Positions 5,245-5,742 of a stretch of 5,742 nucleotides of DNA are shown here, piece after piece. Below the pieces are notes generated by a model. That model saw nothing but the letters and a program-made list of their open reading frames with translations, was not told where the DNA came from and made no database searches. Where the stretch lies: positions 1-5,742 of the forward strand of contig DASTBA010000166.1 in NCBI GenBank assembly GCA_035712285.1. Reading direction: 5' to 3'. Every line of letters starts with the position of its first letter. Positions within the stretch are counted from its first letter, which is position 1. Both the position numbers and the translations under genes were made by a program. The stretch is from CAMLHP01 sp035712285. GTDB taxonomy: Bacteria > Gemmatimonadota > Gemmatimonadetes > Gemmatimonadales > GWC2-71-9.

Positions 5245-5742
5245 ATGCCCAAGCGCGATTTCCTCTCCATTCCCGATTTCTCCCGCAGCGAACTGATCCG
5301 GCTCTTCGACCTCGCCGCCCGCATGAAGCGGGGCGAGTACGCCGAGCGGCCGCTGGCGGGGAAGACGCTGGGCATGATCTTCACCAAGAGCTCCACGCGT
5401 ACCCGGGTGTCGTTCGAGGTGGGTGCGACGCAGCTGGGCGGGCATGGGATCTTCCTGAGCAGCCGGGACATCCAGCTCGGCCGCGGGGAGCCGATCAAGG
5501 ACACCGCGCGGGTCCTCTCGCGCTACCTCGACATGATCATGATCCGCACCTTCGCCCACGCGGATGTCGAGGAGCTGGCGCGGTACGCCAGCATCCCGGT
5601 GATCAATGGCCTCACCGACCTGCTGCATCCCTGCCAGATCCTGGCCGACCTGCTCACCGTGCGCGAGAACCTGGGCGGGTGGGAAGGGAGGACCATCGCG
5701 TGGGTGGGGGACGGCAACAACATGGCCCACAGCTGGATCAAC
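5245..5742 (+). CDS. argF: Ornithine carbamoyltransferase (3' end beyond the window)
   Basis: First 166 codons, open to the last base. The enzyme condenses carbamoyl phosphate with ornithine to give citrulline in arginine synthesis, in the cytoplasm. Evidence: the carbamoyl-phosphate motif SSTRTR (49-54) followed by VSFEVG, the HPCQ motif (128-131) in LLHPCQILADLLT, and VGDGNNMAHSW (154-164), the start of the ornithine-binding domain. The motif before STRTR reads FTK where many family members have FEK. The ATG at 5245 fits the family's N-terminal length (SIPDFSRSEL follows), and no other in-frame start lies nearby. No Shine-Dalgarno is visible; the heptamer array ends 4 nt before. Acetylornithine or other carbamoyltransferase variants are less likely, but the distinguishing C-terminal loop is outside the window. 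Confidence 0.93.
   Translation, partial: MPKRDFLSIPDFSRSELIRLFDLAARMKRGEYAERPLAGKTLGMIFTKSSTRTRVSFEVGATQLGGHGIFLSSRDIQLGRGEPIKDTARVLSRYLDMIMIRTFAHADVEELARYASIPVINGLTDLLHPCQILADLLTVRENLGGWEGRTIAWVGDGNNMAHSWIN

Noticed and set aside
5227..5730. Minus-strand open frames antisense to argF
   Set aside because: The plus strand has the STRTR, HPCQ and GDGNN motifs of ornithine carbamoyltransferase in one frame.

Overview
This is a high-GC window (about two thirds G+C by eye) from a Gram-negative bacterium. It encodes an outer-membrane beta-barrel protein ending in a C-terminal phenylalanine, the HslU unfoldase, a Hanks-type Ser/Thr kinase and ornithine carbamoyltransferase. Intergenic DNA rich in short palindromes and heptamer arrays, plus a minimal PknB-like kinase, is reminiscent of environmental Gemmatimonadota genomes. 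That assignment is an inference from general impression, not something the sequence proves.

Layout. (1) Positions 1-1380, plus strand: hslU, missing only its first few codons. (2) 1362-1483: a cluster of REP-like inverted repeats that begins inside the last hslU codons and fills the gap between two convergent transcription units. (3) 4214 down to 1487, minus strand: a compact four-gene unit. In transcription order it encodes a small secreted Met/His/Cys-rich protein, a BBP2/OmpL-like porin, a four-helix membrane protein with a Met/His-rich external loop, and a small exported FMN_bind-like protein. The last three genes are tightly packed (8-nt gap, then an ATGA stop/start overlap). (4) 4215-4289: a short divergent spacer that must hold the promoters for this unit and for the kinase. 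(5) 4290-5126, plus: a minimal Ser/Thr kinase consisting of the catalytic domain alone. (6) 5120-5240: two opposed heptamer arrays. One is decayed and overlaps the kinase stop codon. The other is a clean array of 7.5 copies ending four bases before the next start codon. (7) 5245-5742, plus: the first 166 codons of argF, running off the window.

How the parts may work together. hslU and argF are housekeeping genes. Between them sits an accessory segment: the minus-strand envelope unit and the kinase. Two of the four envelope proteins carry Met/His clusters on the outside of the cytoplasmic membrane, one is an outer-membrane barrel, and one resembles a flavin-binding redox domain but lacks the usual covalent FMN attachment motif. 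A metal (possibly copper or iron) handling or redox module is the best guess, but its substrate cannot be read from the sequence. The repeats are the other notable content: both clusters touch coding ends, one at the hslU stop and the other spanning from the kinase stop to the argF start.
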